Assembly (NCBI GenBank): GCA_006503535.1
Contig: QYRS01000007.1
Location: 558,001 to 622,000 of the forward strand
Origin: Arthrinium phaeospermum
Lineage: Eukaryota; Ascomycota; Sordariomycetes; Amphisphaeriales; Apiosporaceae
DNA length: 64,000 bases
Reading direction: 5' to 3'
This document shows, piece by piece, positions 1 through 11,117 of this stretch. A program made the translations under genes and the position numbers. Each line of letters starts with the position of its first letter. Positions within the stretch are counted from its first letter, which is position 1. A model generated the notes under the pieces. That model was not told the DNA's origin, searched no databases, and saw only the letters and a list, made by a program, of their open reading frames with translations.

Positions 1-695
1 GATGCCCTTCTTGGACTCAGGTTGATACTACTTACCACCAAGACCCTGCAATATGCCGATGGAGTCAATTTAGCATCTATAACACGTTTCATCTGCGCAT
101 CGTGGCTGTCTTAGGAGCGTACCTGGACTGTTCTCCCACCCAGTACCACATTGAAGTTCTTCGCGAGCGCCACGATCAGTGACCCGCCTCCGAACCCAGC
201 AGCACTGAGATACAGCATCTAGCGTAGATATTGTACACAGTCAGCATAGAAAGCGTCAGGGGTCCGCTACCCGCAAGGATCGTTGGATGACATGGTCCCA
301 TTAAAGCTAAGCAGACTCACAATCCTACGCCCCAAGATGTGCGACATGGACGCCACGGGCGGCTGCACGACCGTCGACGCCAGCATGTAGCTGGTGCCGG
401 CCCAGAAGGCCTGCAGGGCGGTGGCGCCGAGCTCCGCGCTCATGATGGGCAGCGCGGTGGGCAGGGCCGTGACCTCGAGGCAGACGGCCGAGATGACGAG
501 CTGCAGCGAGATGAAGGCGAGGAGGAAGCGGCGGGTCGGCTTCCACTGCACATCTGTGTCGCTTTCGGGGCCTGCTGCTGCTGCCTTTTCGTCGACATCT
601 TGCTGCTGTCCGGTGGTGCTGCCGGGCTCGGTCTGGTTCGGTGCGGGGTGGCGGTAGACTGCCCGCTGGGCGGGGGACGATTGGATTGCCTCCAT
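1..695 (-). CDS. MFS transporter, DHA14 drug-efflux type (5' part only)
   Basis: Exons read on the minus strand: 695-321, 218-123 and 45-36; the next exon lies beyond position 1. I chose the ATG at 695 because the upstream in-frame sequence does not look coding. The first exon encodes a polar, Gln/Pro-rich cytosolic N-terminus and then TM1 and TM2 typical of drug:H+ antiporters (residues around LEVTALPTALPIM and AFWAGTSYMLA). Joining exon 2 gives the GRR loop followed by a glycine-rich TM3 (GFGGGSLIVALAKNF) and GGRTVQ. The 10-nt third exon adds GLGG, completing the usual VQGxGGG element. Introns are 102 and 77 nt, and phase is kept at each junction. Such carriers export toxins or secondary metabolites across the plasma membrane. 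It is divergently oriented to the SDR gene at 2184. The fold is confident; the substrate is unknown. Confidence 0.85.
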
Positions 696-2183
696 GTTCA
701 AGGGGCCGGTATGTGACAGCCCACGTACACTCGACAGCTTGAAGTTCAATGGCGGCCTTTTGCGTATAATGAACACAAACTATGAATGGATGAAGAGCAG
801 CTTTTCTTGCGCACTCTGATCTTCCCGATTCGATCATAGTGGGCCCTCTTTGGTTTCTGACATGTCGGCGTCCCAATCGCGCCCTCCGATTGACCGCTCC
901 GAAGCGAACTCCGATATAAGGCAATGCGACTTCCCGTAGAGCCCATTCAAGACATTCTCTCCACTGCGTGCGTGTAATTTATTGCTTTGCTCTTGGATAG
1001 TGTCGCTCCTGAAAGCAGTCCAGTATTCCTGCGACGATACTTCGTTTCCCTATCCCGCGGCTTCCCTCAATAGATACGGGTGGGAGCATACTGGCTACGG
1101 ACGGGTTCACAGTGGCGTGGTGTTTGTGATCACCCTTTGATACGTCATGAGGAGTTTTGGGACTGTTCTTGAGATCACATCGGGCGCTTCAAGAAAGGGA
1201 AAACTCAACTAGTAACTTCGATGAGGGCCTGATAGGATTGACATGGCTTGCTTATCGTCATATCTAGAGTAATAGGGGAACATAGACCCTTGTTCTGTTT
1301 CTAAGTTTCAAGTGATCGTCGGACAGTCAAGTCAGGGGTGGAATAACTGGCGGATGCCAACGGACTGGTTAGTTCGTGGCTGGAGAAACAACAACTGGTT
1401 GTCAGAGTATGCACTTATAGAAGAAAGAGGGCTCTCCTGAATCCAGTTCAATATCGGAAACACTTCCCATCAGGTAATGCAAAACGCCTGACTTCGTTCA
1501 GCAGGCTACCCCAAGCGGTAAGGTCTCATCACCACATGATTTACCACCCCTGAACCATCAGTATATCAGCTATTGTTCCGGGTGCTTTCACATGTAAGTC
1601 ATGCATCCTGGCGGTCCGTACCTGATAGACATACCCAAATCCCTTTTACGGAATCGTATTTGGTACCAGGTCATTCAGATAAGGGGCGGCTGTGTGACAG
1701 GACCGCCCTCCATCCATTTTCCTCAAGCTGTGCTACGTAGCACATAAGATAATGCCTCATCTACTGCAGCATAGCCAAGCGGGCAAATCTCGGGGGCAGA
1801 TCTCTGGTCCATCCATATGCCAGATCCACCGGTCGTCAAAGAAAAGCCCGAAACCACTGGCTTCGGCATGCAACCATGGGGTCGAGAGTGGAGACTCCAT
1901 GACTAGAATGTGCAGACACCCCAGATCTATACCCACCTTTACGAACTATTGAGGGGCTACGTCGGACTCGATTGCGAAGACTGGCCCACGAAGTACTGCA
2001 CGGAGTATGCCAACGGCGCGGGGGTGTTGTATCACAATGCATCCCACTAACGGGAAGTCCATAGTTCCGTGTGTCCATAAAAGCAACACCTAGCAAACAC
2101 ACTCGAGCTGCAGCTCTCAGAAGTACGCCACCAGTCCTCCTCAACTGCATATTCGACCTTATTGCCAAGCCTGGATAGCAAAC
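696..2183. promoter_or_regulatory. Divergent intergenic region between MFS carrier and SDR gene
   Basis: About 1.5 kb without a convincing reading frame; short frames here lack family motifs. It must hold the promoters of both flanking, divergently transcribed genes. One visible element is a perfect 6-bp inverted repeat, GGGCGG at 1684-1689 and CCGCCC at 1703-1708, separated by 13 bp. It is GC-rich in an otherwise mixed region and could be a regulator site, but this is unproven. Confidence 0.45.
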
Positions 2184-3157
2184 ATGAACGGCTCCGCGGA
2201 AACCTCTCCTAGGCAGACTGCCGTTGTCACGGGAGGCTCCAGTGGTATCGGCCTAGCGATGGCACGGTACTTTGCCTCCAAAGATCACCACGTCTATATA
2301 TTGGATCTAGGTTTGGAAGCTGGCGAGGCCGTGGCTAAGCAATTATCCTCCGAGTTCCCTAGTGCCACGGTCAGCTTCAGGAAGAGTGACGTATCATCCT
2401 GGGACGAGCTCGCCCGGGCTTTCAAGGATATTTATGCAAGCCGGGGCCGAATCGATGCGGTTATGGCCAATGCGGGCATATCGGAGCATGGATCCTCCAG
2501 TCTGCTCGCGCAAGAGGAAGACGAGCCCTCGCAGCCAAGCCTGAAGACCCTGGATGTCAACATGACTGGCGTCGTCTACAGTAAGTGCACCTTTCCTATT
2601 CCGACGTACAGCTGTTATGTCTCCAGGCACGAACGACTAACCCAACCCCCTTGTCTGCTTTCAGCTGTGAAGTTGGCGATTCATTACATGTCGAAGAACC
2701 AGCCCAGTCCGTCAAATGGCTCACGTGGCGCCATAATCTGCACGGCGTCCAATGCGGGCATCTACCCGTTCCCCGTTGCTCCGCTCTACGCAGCATCCAA
2801 AGGCGGCGTAGTTGCGTTGGTGCGCTCGCTGGGCCCGGCCCTGGAAAAGAGCCAGATCCAGATCAACGCGTTGGCGCCCGCAGTTCTAGGTATGTCCCGT
2901 GGCCCAAAAGAAAGTGCACGTCCTGACGGAGAATAGAAACGAACATTGCGCCGTCGAAGGATTTGTTCACCAAAATGGTGGTGACGCCCATGTCGACCCT
3001 GGTCCGGGGCGTGGACCAACTGCTCGGGGATAAAAGTACGACCGGGACGGTGGCCGAGATCCACGGCGACAGCGTGACTCTACGGCCGCACCTGGAATAT
3101 GTGGACGCGGACAGCAAGGCCAATCTGGACAACTTCTGGCGGCTAGGGTATGCTTAG
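2184..3157 (+). CDS. Short-chain dehydrogenase/reductase (SDR)
   Basis: Three exons, 2184-2580, 2665-2889 and 2937-3157, give a 280-residue protein; introns are 84 and 47 nt. The Rossmann motif TGGSSGIG occupies residues 16-23. NAG is at 96-98. The catalytic triad fits Ser161 (in CTASNAG), Tyr174 and Lys178 (YAASK). These mark a classical NAD(P)-dependent SDR. The overall layout, with a C-terminal segment ending in a short acidic tail, is like the 15-hydroxyprostaglandin dehydrogenase-like fungal SDRs, but the substrate cannot be told. It lies between two MFS carriers, the nearer 500 bp downstream on the same strand, which suggests one accessory metabolic or export unit. The cofactor is probably NAD(H), as an Asp (Asp41) follows the second beta strand. 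Confidence 0.9.
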
Positions 3158-3657
3158 ACGTGTCTTACGGAAGCAGGCGGGTGACGTAGCACAAGCAATT
3201 GCCGACATGGCTAGTTACAGATCCTGCCTGGTCTTTCCCCCGCAAATGCTACGGCGCGGATTCGGATCGCAACCCCAGAGTGGAGATGGTGCTGGGATCC
3301 CCCGCAGCGCGCAGGGCTAGAGGGCCAAGTGATAAGCAATAGGAGTCCGAGGGCTGAGACTTCGCCTGTCGCCAAGGTCCACTATCGCGCCGACTATGTG
3401 AAGCTCTCCGCATCAGGTTGGTAGTACTGCTGATGATCATGTGGGGGAAAGGGACCACCCCCAGCTTTTAGCGAAACATAGCTGCTAGCAGGTATCCACA
3501 AGGATCCTGAGTAGGTAGGTCACCAATTCAATATTTAGTCCGTCATCTGCAAATCCCCAAGGAAGGCTCAATCCGAGGGCAGGTATTATTGTTCAATTAC
3601 CGATTGCTTCCAACATAGCCCCTGAGATCTAGACAGTCTCTCGAGCTTGAAGCAAAG
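3158..3657. other. Intergenic, SDR to MFS
   Basis: 500 bp. It must carry the 3' end of the SDR transcript and the promoter of the next MFS gene. I see no reading frame, repeat or clear TATA box. Confidence 0.4.
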
Positions 3658-5491
3658 ATGCCTCTCGGAATCCTCGAAGACAGACATCTGGAGCATGTGC
3701 CGGGCACATCGCCCCTGAGCACGCTCGGTCGTGTAGACCTCGAGATCTCGGCCGGCGTCGACTCGAACCTACTCAAACACGACCCATCAGGCAAGACCGT
3801 CCTAGTTCCGCAACCATCCGAGTCGCCCAACGATCCCTACAACTGGCCCCGATGGAAGAAGGAGCTCTTCACAGTCGCCATTGCGTATGGCTGTGGCTGT
3901 GTAGGAGGTAAGACAAGCCTTCTCCCGTGACACTTATCTACCTCGGAAGCATTGATTGCTGACTATATCTATCACGATCTTACAGCCGTCGGCCCCCTCC
4001 TCACCTCCGCCTTTGTACCCCTGGCGCAGGAGTTTGACGTCCCGCTCGAGCGCTTCACCCTCGGCTGCAACGGCGCCATGATCGCCGCCATTTCGGCCGG
4101 CAGCCTGATCTGTAACACCTTGGCGGTCAAGATCGGCAAGCGGCCCATCTACTTGATCACCTCGGTCGGCCTGTTCGTCACCAACTTCTGGGCCGCCGAG
4201 GCCACGAGCTTCGGGTCCCTGGTCGCGGCCCGCACCATCGGCGGTTTCTGCATGGCGCCCATGGAGGCCCTGGTCCCGGCGTCTATCGCGGATATCTGGT
4301 TCGTCCACGAGAGGGGGTATCGGACCGCGATATTCAACCTCGGCGTCTTGGGCGGCATCAACTTGGCTTCTCCTATCGGTATGTTGCTCGGGGGTGCACC
4401 GCGGCTCGCGGCCTCTTTTACATGCCACTAACTTACGTCACAGCTGGTGCTATTATCGAATACGCTTCGTGGCGGACGTGCCTGCACGCCATGGGTGCCG
4501 CTTTCGTGGTACAGTTCCTCATAACGTTCTTCTGGATGCCCGAGTCTGCATTCCACCGGGTGGGCGCCATCGATATTGACTCGGGCGACAAAGCCGCCGT
4601 GGTGGACAAGGCGGAGAAGATCGAAGCGGAGCACGTCGAAAACTTCGCCTCTCCAGCCCCCGTTACTGAGGCGAAGAAGAGCTATATGCGGGAGCTGCTT
4701 CCGTACTCTGGATACTGGGCCAAGGTCTCATTTTGGCGGACGTTTCTGCAGCCTTTTGCCATGATGGCCTCACCCGTGGTTCTTTGGGCTACCGTTCTCT
4801 TCACTACGTGCATTTCGTGGCTGGTGTTGATCTCGGTTACTCTGTCGCAAATCTTCTCGGCACCCCCTTACAACTTCAGTGTGGCGGCCGTGGGGGCTTC
4901 CAACCTGTCGTCGTTCGTGGCGACTCTGATCGCCACTGCGCTTGCTGGACCGATTGTCGATGGATGTATCAAATATATGTCCAAGAAGAACAATGGAGTG
5001 TTTGGTAAGTCACTGTTTCTTAAGCCTCCTACCCGATCTCTACTAACACGAACACAAAAACAACAGAACCCGAGTTCCGCCTGCCCATCATGACATCCTA
5101 CCTCCTCTTCACGGTGACGGGCTTCTTCGCCTGGGGCGAGAGCCTGTACCGGGAGGACCCGTGGCCGATCCCCATCGTCGTGGGCATGGGCTTCATCAAC
5201 TTCGGCGTGCAGCTGGGGACGACGGGCGTGGTGGCGTACGTGTCGGACGCGCACCGCACCATGGCGGCCGAGGCCTTCGCCGCCATGAACTTCGTCAAGA
5301 ACATGTTCGCCTTCGGCATGACCTTTTACATCAACGACTGGATCGCCACCCAGGGCGTCCGCCAGGTCTTCTTCGTCATCGGCGGCATTACTATTGGTGT
5401 GGTGCTGCTGACCGTGCCCATGTACATCTTTGGGAAGAGGGCGCGGAGTTTTACGTACCGGCATAAGATTATTCGTAGGTTGGTGGAGTGA
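3658..5491 (+). CDS. MFS transporter, DHA1/HOL1-like
   Basis: Four exons, 3658-3907, 3986-4378, 4444-5004 and 5067-5491, encode 542 residues. Introns are 78, 65 and 62 nt, all phase 1. A soluble N-terminus with the signature DPYNWPRWKKE precedes TM1. This motif is common in fungal DHA1 carriers related to yeast Hol1. TM2-TM3 carry the GKRPIYL loop (the GxxxGRR-like MFS motif A), followed by six membrane segments, a charged central loop of about 60 residues (near DSGDKAAVVDKAEK) and six more segments. It ends with a basic cytosolic tail. It probably exports or imports a small organic molecule by proton exchange at the plasma membrane. The divergent MFS and adjacent SDR suggest a shared accessory pathway; the substrate is not inferable. 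Confidence 0.92.
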
Positions 5492-6256
5492 AGACAAGAA
5501 CGGATCAGTCATAGAGAGAATAACAAAAGTCTCATGATATCTCTGGAATCGAATCCGAGCAGAAGTCTTTTTGACAATCGGTCTTATGTCGTGCCACGTT
5601 CTGCAGTGAGAAAACTGGAAGGCATCTGCAACAAAGGTGTCTAAGACAATTCAATGCCAAATCATTGCAAGTACTACTACGCTCTAGAAATTTGTTTCTA
5701 GCCGCGGCCAGATGCACCGGTTTGATATCATGCGAAGGGTGTAAATCTTTGCTCTTAGTCTTCTCTTTGCCCATCTGTTTCTACGCATCCTGCCACTGTA
5801 GTCACATATTCTAGGCTTGGAATGATTTCGAAATTAATTGCCTTGCCTTGCCTTTGCTTTCGGGTCCCCGACTGAACCTTGTATATCAGAGAGAATCTAG
5901 GGGATGTCTCTTTTTCACTAGGTGCATCGATATGCTGCGAGACGGAAAGCGAAATCATGGGCCAGACTTTCACCGTAGTGTCTACGTTGCTTGCTCCTAG
6001 CAGATTTCCACTATATATGCGATAGTTCTAGCTCCATTAGTGGCAGCATTCTGTACCTGTCAGACTCAGCAAAACAATCGTCATTTGACTAGCAACAGCC
6101 TTTGCACCGAGATCAACCTCAGGTCACTGGGTACGGGAAATCTGGTAACCCAAGGTGGAGATATCAAAACATCTGAGAACATCACAGGTTGGATCCACAG
6201 CATAAACTCCCCTAATCATTTTGGCTCATACTAATAGCAAAACAGATCCCTTCGCC
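5492..6256. promoter_or_regulatory. Intergenic with possible TATA and leader intron
   Basis: 765 bp between the MFS gene and the first DUF6604-like gene. TATATAT at 6012-6018 could be a TATA box. Just before the start at 6257 there is a branch-like ACTAATAG followed by ACAG at about 6245, so the leader may contain an intron. No other coding signal is seen. Confidence 0.35.
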
Positions 6257-6682
6257 ATGTCGACACACAAACTGATAAGAGAATACAAAGAGCTGACCGA
6301 CTCTGTTGCTCAATACTTGAGTAAGACAGCGTCGAAGCTTGGTTACCGCCTAGAGCCCCGCAGAAACTCCAACTATCTCATGCAAATCGAGGACTACATA
6401 CCCGTTGCGCAGTACCTCGCTGGCCGGCTACACCAGTGTCGTTGCCACGGTGGGGGTTGCCAAGCCCATCTTGCTTGTAAACAATACCAGGAATTCCGCC
6501 GAACCTTGAAAGTCATGATTGACTTAAGAGGTGAGGTGGATAGCCGCCATGAGTACTTCTTAGATAAGATGAAGACGGTGGACAGAGTCTTTGATGAGGC
6601 CGAGAAGAAAGGGGATACCGAATGCAACGCCAACTCTACCGGACCGAAGACCCAAGAGAACGTTTGTGGCTTCAACGGGTAA
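6257..6682 (+). CDS. Small DUF6604-like protein, copy A
   Basis: Single open frame of 141 residues starting at the ATG of MSTHKL; the in-frame sequence upstream begins only with a TTG. Three blocks align with the two neighbouring genes: VAQYLSKTASKLGY near residue 15, IEDYIPVAQYLAG near residue 43, and a charged helical block ending VDSRHEYFLDKMKTVDRVF. I associate the pattern (hydrophobic-W/Y-L, then LGY, then a D-hydrophobic-P/R-A motif) with the N-terminal module called DUF6604 in fungal proteins. Those proteins are usually several hundred residues, so this is a stand-alone short form. A Cys/His-rich insert (HQCRCHGGGC) is unique to this copy. The C-terminus runs into a possible donor (GGGTAATAAG), so a further exon is conceivable. 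Function unknown. Confidence 0.6.
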   Translation: MSTHKLIREYKELTDSVAQYLSKTASKLGYRLEPRRNSNYLMQIEDYIPVAQYLAGRLHQCRCHGGGCQAHLACKQYQEFRRTLKVMIDLRGEVDSRHEYFLDKMKTVDRVFDEAEKKGDTECNANSTGPKTQENVCGFNG

Positions 6683-7560
6683 TAAGACGACGGAAGAAGC
6701 GAATACGTCATGCGCCATGAGAAGAGCCTCACCGAAGAAATGATTAGCATGTCGACTTGATTGTGAATCCGAGGGGGATATCTTAGAGTTATGTAACGGA
6801 ACATCTACTTGATTCTGTCATGGGTTTTCTCATAGGTTATACGAAAAACTTGGTAGCTGATGATTCAGTGGGCATACTGGGTGAAATTTAAACCAAGTTC
6901 TTTAGATCTAATCTCCTGAGTATTATACTGGTACTATCCTATAAAGGTACCCATGGTAACTGGTATCCCATACATTTCATATTCCGACGATGGTCACAGA
7001 GTAAACTATTCGAAATTGTAGCAGCCATGTGTCCGTACTGGTTCATTTCCTACTCATTTCCTCTGTACGTGGATATTCATGAGGCAGGGGTTCTGCATGA
7101 AGAGTCCTTCGCTTATTCATGCATGCCTTCAACCACCCTCAAATACCCTAAAGATGATATCACAGCGCACTTGCTTACTGGAGATATTGGACAGTCAAGG
7201 AGATCTGCCTCGTTATAGGTTGAGACATCATTGTTAATAGTTAGGGGTAGAAAAGCGTTTCAAAACATTTTAAATATGTCGCCTACGTGGTTCTGAGATA
7301 TTAAAGCTAAAAGAGACATGCCACGCAAGACAGAGAAACCAAGCAAGACAGAATATTTCTCTGATCTTCCACTTGCTGGTCGGGGATGTTGTAGGTCGCT
7401 ATGGATACATATATGGCAAACCTACTTGTTCAGTTCCAATGGCCTTGAACTATTCTCAAAACCCAGCTCTATTGCAATTATCAAGTTACAACTTTTCTTG
7501 TTGGTACCTAGAGATAAGTCTGCTTAACTTGTCCAAACCACCCCGAGAAATTCTTACGAG
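6683..7560. other. Intergenic between copies A and B
   Basis: 878 bp, fairly AT-rich. A 63-codon frame at 7027-7218 lacks homology to the neighbouring family and looks accidental. I see nothing else. Confidence 0.4.
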
Positions 7561-8134
7561 ATGAGCAAGCTCTATGGGCAACCCTTATACCAGGAATATG
7601 GTCAGAAGACTGAGATTGTTGCGAAATGGCTCAAGGATACTGCCAAGGGACTTGGTTATGAAGCCGAACACGGCGCGCTCCAGAAACAGACCGGACACAA
7701 ACGGGTGTACACGCTCAACTCCGCCGACTTCATCCGTGCTGCTGAGTTTATAGCTGAATCCGACCCGCCATTCGAGGTGCCTTCCCACGTTATCACTGCT
7801 CTCGATGAGGCGATTCAATATCGTGAGAGAGCCCAAGATAACCATGCCCACTTCATCAACATACTCAAAGATGTGTGGTGGGTCTTTCAAAAGCGAGCGA
7901 ACAAGGGGAATATCTGGGTCATGTGAGTACTTCCCATTGGACTTCGCCACATCGGCATACCCCCGCATTCAAACTACGACTACTGACTGGAAATTCTAAT
8001 CATCTAGTATGCGAGATTACCGAGCCTCTATAGGTACGTTTGGGGCGGCGGCTGGTTGTGCGGCTCTTGCAATGATGTACAGAGAGGCCTTGCGGCGGCA
8101 TTGGGATGCCGTTCAACCCTGGCCCTATTCCTGA
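7561..8134 (+). CDS. Small DUF6604-like protein, copy B
   Basis: Two exons, 7561-7922 and 8008-8134, give 162 residues. The 85-nt intron has a GTGAGT donor, a CTGAC branch site about 20 nt from the CTAG acceptor, and phase 2 is kept. Exon 1 alone would stop at once after the donor, which supports splicing. Blocks shared with copies A and C: VAKWLKDTAKGLGY, SADFIRAAEFIAE and VPSHVITALDEAIQYRERAQ, followed by a helical FINILKDVWWVFQK. Exon 2 adds a small-residue hydrophobic stretch (SIGTFGAAAGCAALAMMY) that could be a short membrane or packing helix, then a short basic-aromatic tail. Function unknown. Among the three copies it keeps the family pattern best. Confidence 0.7.
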
Positions 8135-9068
8135 GGTCTGCTCGTTGTATCAAATCAGGAAGAGACAGACTGTGGGCCGCGTGGGAATTCCAGATGCTCG
8201 GGACAACAGGTATCTTTTGAGCTTGGCGAAGCGGACTATGGAATGGCTGCAATGGTGTATCGTGTAGATCATATTCAGTCATAGAAACAAGTAACCCTTT
8301 GTGTGATTTAGTCTATGCTCGAGATGGCATTGATATCTCTAATTCCTACAATATCGTGCGTTTTCCCACTCCCTCGAAACGAAGCAAGCCAATCTACAGT
8401 TCATGAATCCTTGCAGGAACAGTCTCTGGAAGTAATCAAGCAGGTAGTACACACCAGGAGTGGCAAGATAAATTGTCTCTAAATGTTGCACCCCGGCGGC
8501 TACGATCATGTGTATAATGCGATATACCACGCACGTACGAATCAATAAAGGTCAATATCGTATAACGTACGTCGGATCATCAGAAAGTTACAGACTTGAA
8601 TCTAATAGGACACCGACAGGTTAAACTCCCGTGTATTGCGTCGCGGAGCTAATGATCTTCGCTATGAAGTGAGATAACAGGTAGCAATTGCTGCCTGATT
8701 CTACTTGGAGCGCGTGCGCAACGGTCATTCCCATTGTCCCTTGTACAAAGCCTGGAAATGTCTCTGATACTGTCATCATTGAGAAGATATAGTGACTAGA
8801 GCTCGCATCCATTCAGTTGCACACTTGGCGACGAGCATCGTGGCAGCCCCTTATTCGTAAGTTTCAGTCGAACGGTCCCTGTGACTCATGCACGTAGACC
8901 ATATCCCTTCTCCCGTTGCGCAAACGCATCAATATATATCTATATACACCATACTTCGAGAGGTTATTTAGGAGAAGATGTTCACGTATCTGGCTTTGGA
9001 GTCCAAATTATTGTAGGTTATTAGCCTTCTTACGCAATTCTTCTTCATTCAATTCCACTGTACTCATA
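8135..9068. promoter_or_regulatory. Intergenic with AT-rich TATA-like tract upstream of copy C
   Basis: 934 bp without a credible gene. An alternating AT tract (TATATATCTATATAC) at about 8931-8947, roughly 120 bp before the next start, is a plausible core promoter. Confidence 0.4.
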
Positions 9069-9699
9069 ATGGCGCCGGACCATCCTCAAACACAGACCTG
9101 GAACCGAAGTCGTCACTCATTCACGCCTGGCTGGAGGAGAAAGAAATCCCGATACCGAGGGAAACCATACTCCCCAGCGAGAACATACCGCCATGGGGAT
9201 ACATATCACAAGGACCAAAGAGATGTTGCTGAATACTTACTCAACTATGCCAAGCATTGTCAGGGTTTTGAAGAACTCCGCTTGAGAGGAGATTCAAAGC
9301 ACTTGGCCGTTGATGACTACTGCATCCTAGCCAAACACATCGTGGATGCTGAAGATTCTCTTCCGATTCCCGAGAACGTTTGTATTGCTTTAGATACAGT
9401 AATCCAGAGGCGCGAGGATGCGATGCATACTCATGAGTACATGCTTAGCCAGATGAGAAGGCTTCGAAGGCTCTTCCAGCAACATAACAACCAGCTATAT
9501 CGAGCAAGGGGGATTCCAAACACCCCTGGAAGCGAATACGCTGCCGACAGGGTGAGTGGAAGAATATCATATGGAAGCCAAGGAAAATGACTAAGCTAAT
9601 TCGATCCAGGGCGCCCTTCAAACACCGACGACCAATCCTCTCAACATGGAAGGCCTCACCAGGAGTCTTCGGACGATTTTATTAGAGAATCAGGGTTGA
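9069..9699 (+). CDS. Small DUF6604-like protein, copy C
   Basis: Exons 9069-9551 and 9610-9699 encode 190 residues; the 58-nt intron has GTGAGT, an ACTAAG-type branch region and CCAG, in phase 0. A basic, Pro/Arg-rich N-terminus of about 45 residues (HSFTPGWRRKKSRYRGK) replaces the short leader of the other copies and could act in nucleic-acid binding or nuclear import. Then come the family blocks: VAEYLLNYAKHCQG, VDDYCILAKHIVDAE and IPENVCIALDTVIQRRED with EYMLSQMRRLRRLFQQ. The second exon adds a 30-residue polar tail. If read without splicing the frame ends at 9590 after a few residues. Function unknown. Confidence 0.65.
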
Positions 9700-9961
9700 T
9701 CGAACTGTGAATTAAATAGGAGACTGGGTGTTATTCTTGCTTCGACTCAAGATTGGTTTGCTCGAATAGTACAGGTATCTCTGCTCGAAGAATTCATGTG
9801 TCTCGATAACAGTTCAGTCCAATACATTGTTTCTTGTATGATGCGTTGTCAAGCTTGGTAGCACACCAAACCGAATCTCTTATGTCTAAATAGATCCGTA
9901 GTATTTATGAAGCCGGTACTGACAACCTTTCGCGTGTTGACGTGAGGGATTCTCAGCACTC

Positions 9962-10609
9962 TCATTCCATCCCAAAAATCTTTTTGAGCTTAGCCACCTC
10001 CTCGTCAAGCTCCGGCTGCCTCTTAAGGACGAGTTCCGCCCCAGTCTCGCCAACCCAGGCCCGCTTCCGCTCACACCAGTACTCAATCGTAGGCTTCGTG
10101 TTCCATATGTCGTCGGCGGCATCGCCTTCTTGGCCCTCCGTCCCCGCTGCGCCACCTTCGGACGTCGGGTACGGCTCCAAGATGCCCAGGGGTACTATCA
10201 CCATGATTGGAAGTGATGTATTGCGGCAAGCGACCTGCGAACTGCAGTTGCCGCAAAACGTGCGTTCGTTGACGTTGCCCGATGCCTTTGGGGGTTCTTT
10301 GTACTTCTTGAGGGTGGACCCTTCATCGTACTCTGGCTTGACGGTGATGGTCAATTGCTGCGAAGGAGTTGGTCAGTTACGATTCTATAACGAGTGCATA
10401 TTGTCTTCAGACCACGATATCCCGTGGCTGGAGGCAGGATGATTACACACCTGATCCTGTACAGTGACATAGGCACCAAAGACCGAACCCGAGAATTTCT
10501 GGCAGGTGGAGCAGTGGCACAAATGCATCTCCAGCGGTTTCCCCTGAATGTGGACTTGAACAGCACCACACACGCAGGAGCCCGTTCGAGAAGTTGCTGA
10601 GTCGCCCAT
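9962..10609 (-). CDS. CENP-V/GFA domain protein
   Basis: Two exons on the minus strand, 10609-10451 and 10357-9962, encode 184 residues; the intron is 93 nt, phase 0. Zinc ligands typical of the glutathione-dependent formaldehyde-activating (GFA) family are visible: Cys12 and Cys14 (CVCG), Cys31, Cys33 and Cys36 (CHCSTC), and Cys88 and Cys91 (FCGNC). The last pair sits after the usual NERTFCGNC segment. The C-terminal part, with IEYWCERKRAW and a charged helix ending in KKIFGME, matches the length of single-domain fungal GFA proteins. Family members bind zinc and some act on S-hydroxymethylglutathione, but most fungal ones have no proven reaction, so no substrate is assigned. It is convergent with copy C, 260 bp away. 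Confidence 0.88.
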
Positions 10610-11117
10610 GGTGGCAAATGTTGATGGTGAGTATAGGGCTCGATAGGGGTGGAGGAACAGGATTTGAACACTGATTGAATTAAAGACTGATGTATAAGGA
10701 TTGCTTGTATGTCACGGTCTATTTAACTCGGTGACCTGGGACGCGAAGTAGGCATGCTGACTCCAGGCTGCAGGCGTTCGATATTCTTCCGTAGGGTTCT
10801 TGCTACACGTCTCCACATGTTGCATGCAGTTGGCCCGCAGCGTATTGCCGTATTACTGTGCCAAAAGCAACGACCACGCTAGTAAGCGACCATCAGCAGC
10901 CACCAACCCCTGAGGGTCACATCTGCAAAACAGATAGTAGTAGCAGGCGTATATGCGCCTTGATGCAAATATAGGGGTGCTTTTCTTTTGTATTACGAGT
11001 TGATGTACACCACTGCAAACTCTCCGACCAGCCTATCCGGGTCCGTAACAGCACCCAGATGACACACCAGGTTTCTCCTCGGCGTCAGACGGGGGGATAT
11101 CTAGTCTGAAGCTGCGG
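10610..11117. other. Intergenic
   Basis: 508 bp holding the promoter of the GFA gene and the 3' end of the small minus-strand gene. Nothing distinctive is seen. Confidence 0.4.

Noticed and set aside
7027..7218. 63-codon frame as a fourth DUF6604-like copy
   Set aside because: It lacks the three shared blocks of the neighbouring genes.
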